Below are positions 62,491 to 64,000 of a DNA stretch of 64,000 bases, one piece after another. Each line of letters begins with the position of its first letter. Within the stretch, counting starts at the first letter, position 1. Source of the DNA: CAJXJP01 sp964022365 (GTDB taxonomy: Bacteria > Patescibacteriota > Gracilibacteria > BD1-5 > UBA6164); NCBI GenBank assembly GCA_964022365.1, contig CAXHZN010000006.1, forward strand, positions 24,224 to 88,223, written 5' to 3'. Below the pieces are notes generated by a model. That model ran no database searches and had not been told where the DNA came from. It saw nothing but the letters and a program-made list of their open reading frames with translations. The position numbers and the translations under genes are program-made.

Positions 62491-63837
62491 ATGAAAAATA
62501 ATTTTAATAAAGCATTTACACTCGTAGAACTCATCGTGGTAATTACTATTTTAGCCGTTTTGGCAACGGTTGCATTTATCTCGTTTCAAGGGTATACGAG
62601 TAGTTCGAGAGATTCTGTTCGTTTAGCAGATTTAAAAAATATTTCAAAATCATTTGAAATTAATAAAACGAAAAATATAGATTTTCCTCTTCCAGACAAA
62701 AAAGTAGATATTTCTGCCAGTGGAACTATTTTTCAATACCAATGAGAATTATCTCAAAATATTTTAGAATCTGATCTAAATATTTTTGATGGTGGATTAG
62801 ATCCAGTTACAAAAAAACCATATGGTTACGCAGTTAATTTGACTAGAAATAAATTTCAAGTTATTTGATTTTTAGAAAATAATGAAAATATTACAAATAT
62901 TTCTACATCTAAAACATTCGCTGATAATACAGATAAATATGTAAAAACTTCTGGAGACGAATTATGAATTATTTTAGATGAAACAACAAATGAAATAATA
63001 GTTCAAAGTGGAAGTTTAAATGAAATTGATATTCAAAATACTCCTGAAAATTATTCAATTATTACTCATAAAGAAATTATTTCTTGAGATAAAAATGTAT
63101 TATATTCTCAAGTCGAACACAGATTAAAACCAGATGTGAGTTGTAAATCTATTTTATATAACGGGAAATCTACATGAAATGGTATTTATACGATTAATCC
63201 AAGTTGAGTTTCCGGAGAAGATTTTGAAGTCTATTGTGATATGAAAACCGATGGATGAGGTTGGACTATTATAGCCATGTCTTATGCAAATGCCCTTTGA
63301 GATATAAGTGAACCGTTTAATGTAGATTTAAATACCATTTCAAACCAGTGAGTTGGAGATATTAACAATTTGGACGATAATTATTTTATCCCAATGGAAC
63401 AATATTCTCGCTTAGCAGATATAGATTCTCAAAAAGAATATATGTGGATGGCTCGTCCAGCTTTTGAAAATGATCCATGGCAAGAAACGCTTAGATACAA
63501 TCAGCATTCAATTAGCTCTCAAGCAAATTGATATACATGGTATGGAACTAAAGTATCCTGAGCGAGTGTAAATTATACAAATAAACCTCTCTCAACTATT
63601 GATAATGATAGAGATGATTCTAGTGCACATTGTGCATCAACATATAAATCTTTTTGATGGTACACATCTTGTCACGCTGCACATTTTTGGTCAAAAACAG
63701 AAGAAAGATCAACTTGTGGAAGTAACCAAACAAAAGATTATGGAGGGAGATATTATTGCGAAGTAGAAAACTCTCATGGTCCCGATGCAGCATGAGCATA
63801 TAACACTTGGCATTCTTTAAAAATAATGATTCGTTAA
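62491..63837 (+). CDS. Pilin with C-terminal fibrinogen-like domain
   Basis: A 448-residue paralogue of the protein at 38192. Pilin N-terminus NKAFTLVELIVVITILAVLA, a middle beta region, then from about residue 215 SCKSILYNGKSTGNGIYTIN and FEVYCDMKTDGGGWTIIAM, the fibrinogen-related signature. The end is rich in Cys, Trp and Tyr (SCHAAHFWSKTEE; AYNTWHSLKIMIR), as in FReD lectins. It is followed by another pilin gene with an almost identical start region, a tandem duplication. Probably a surface adhesin processed by PilD. Confidence 0.85.
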
Positions 63838-63861
63838 AATTTAAGGCAAAAAATACAAAAC

Positions 63862-64000
63862 ATGAAAAATAATTTACACAAAGCATTCACTCTCGTAGAA
63901 CTCATTGTAGTAATCACGATTTTAGCTACTTTAGCAACGGTTGCATTTATCTCATTTCAAGGATATTCTACAGAATCTAGAGATACAAAAAGAATCAGTG
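63862..64000 (+). CDS. Pilin-like protein, truncated by window edge
   Basis: The first 46 codons of a fourth pilin-like gene: KAFTLVELIVVITILATLAT then VAFISFQGYSTESRD. The 25 nt around the start (AAATACAAAACATGAAAAAT) match those of the preceding gene, so the pair arose by tandem duplication. The C-terminal domain lies beyond the window. Confidence 0.85.
   Translation, partial: MKNNLHKAFTLVELIVVITILATLATVAFISFQGYSTESRDTKRIS

Noticed and set aside
504..63837. Many apparent frameshifted or truncated pseudogenes split by TGA
   Set aside because: With TGA as glycine the pieces join in the same frame into complete proteins of normal length, so they are intact genes.

Overview
The window comes from an AT-rich bacterium that reads UGA as glycine (genetic code 25), which points to Candidatus Absconditabacteria (SR1) or Gracilibacteria within the CPR/Patescibacteria. 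The sequence shows this directly. In-frame TGA falls exactly on invariant glycines: the Rossmann glycines of an SDR enzyme (14016-14642), the Nudix box (19665-20117), the Walker A loop of an ABC ATPase (53379-54278), the SAM-binding loop of an RlmE-like enzyme (17431-18117) and the phosphohistidine loop of ATP-citrate lyase. A tRNA with anticodon UCA and glycine identity elements lies at 44400-44478. All genes below were therefore read with only TAA and TAG as stops, except one that appears to keep a TGA stop.

Layout. 0-5 kb: hypothetical genes, yaaA, and the divergent dps/bcp pair with two Fur/PerR-like operators. 5-12 kb: SulP transporter, RhuM-like protein, membrane HExxH protein, KTSC protein, MFS transporter, then an apparently acquired segment (lipoprotein plus a small gene). 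12-24 kb: tRNA-Glu, nucleoside phosphorylase-like, radical SAM and SDR genes, a hydrolase-VanY fusion, RlmE, sortase, Nudix, prepilin peptidase and a large pilin-like protein. 24-34 kb: NSS transporter, ATP-citrate lyase (aclB, aclA), DtxR-type regulator, hypothetical genes, a duplicated tRNA cluster and folD. 34-45 kb: a large HerA/VirD4-type ATPase, a pilin with a fibrinogen-like domain, a SpoU methylase, a 1094-residue SLH-PKD surface protein, an MscS-type membrane protein and tRNA-Gly(UCA). 45-56 kb: a second acquired-looking lipoprotein, rsmE, membrane proteins, engB, an AI-2E-type permease, trpS and an ABC exporter operon. 56-64 kb: a large beta-CASP nuclease, a secreted CBM2-GH5 glycosidase, dinB and tandem pilin-fibrinogen-like genes.

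Two populations of genes can be told apart. Most genes have no Shine-Dalgarno sequence, A-rich leaders and frequent UGA-Gly. A minority (about 1-339, 3195-3365, 9882-11072, 11616-11945, 45176-46438) have clear Shine-Dalgarno sites and no internal UGA; two of them are diderm-style lipoproteins. One is flanked by a duplicated terminator, and another ends at a TGA followed at once by a terminator. These look like recent imports from a standard-code donor, perhaps the host or prey.

The surface-directed genes (pilin-fibrinogen fusions, prepilin peptidase, SLH-PKD protein, sortase, secreted glycosidase, hydrolase-carboxypeptidase fusion) fit a cell that lives attached to other cells. Dispersed palindromic repeats occur between genes, and one lies in frame inside aclA.
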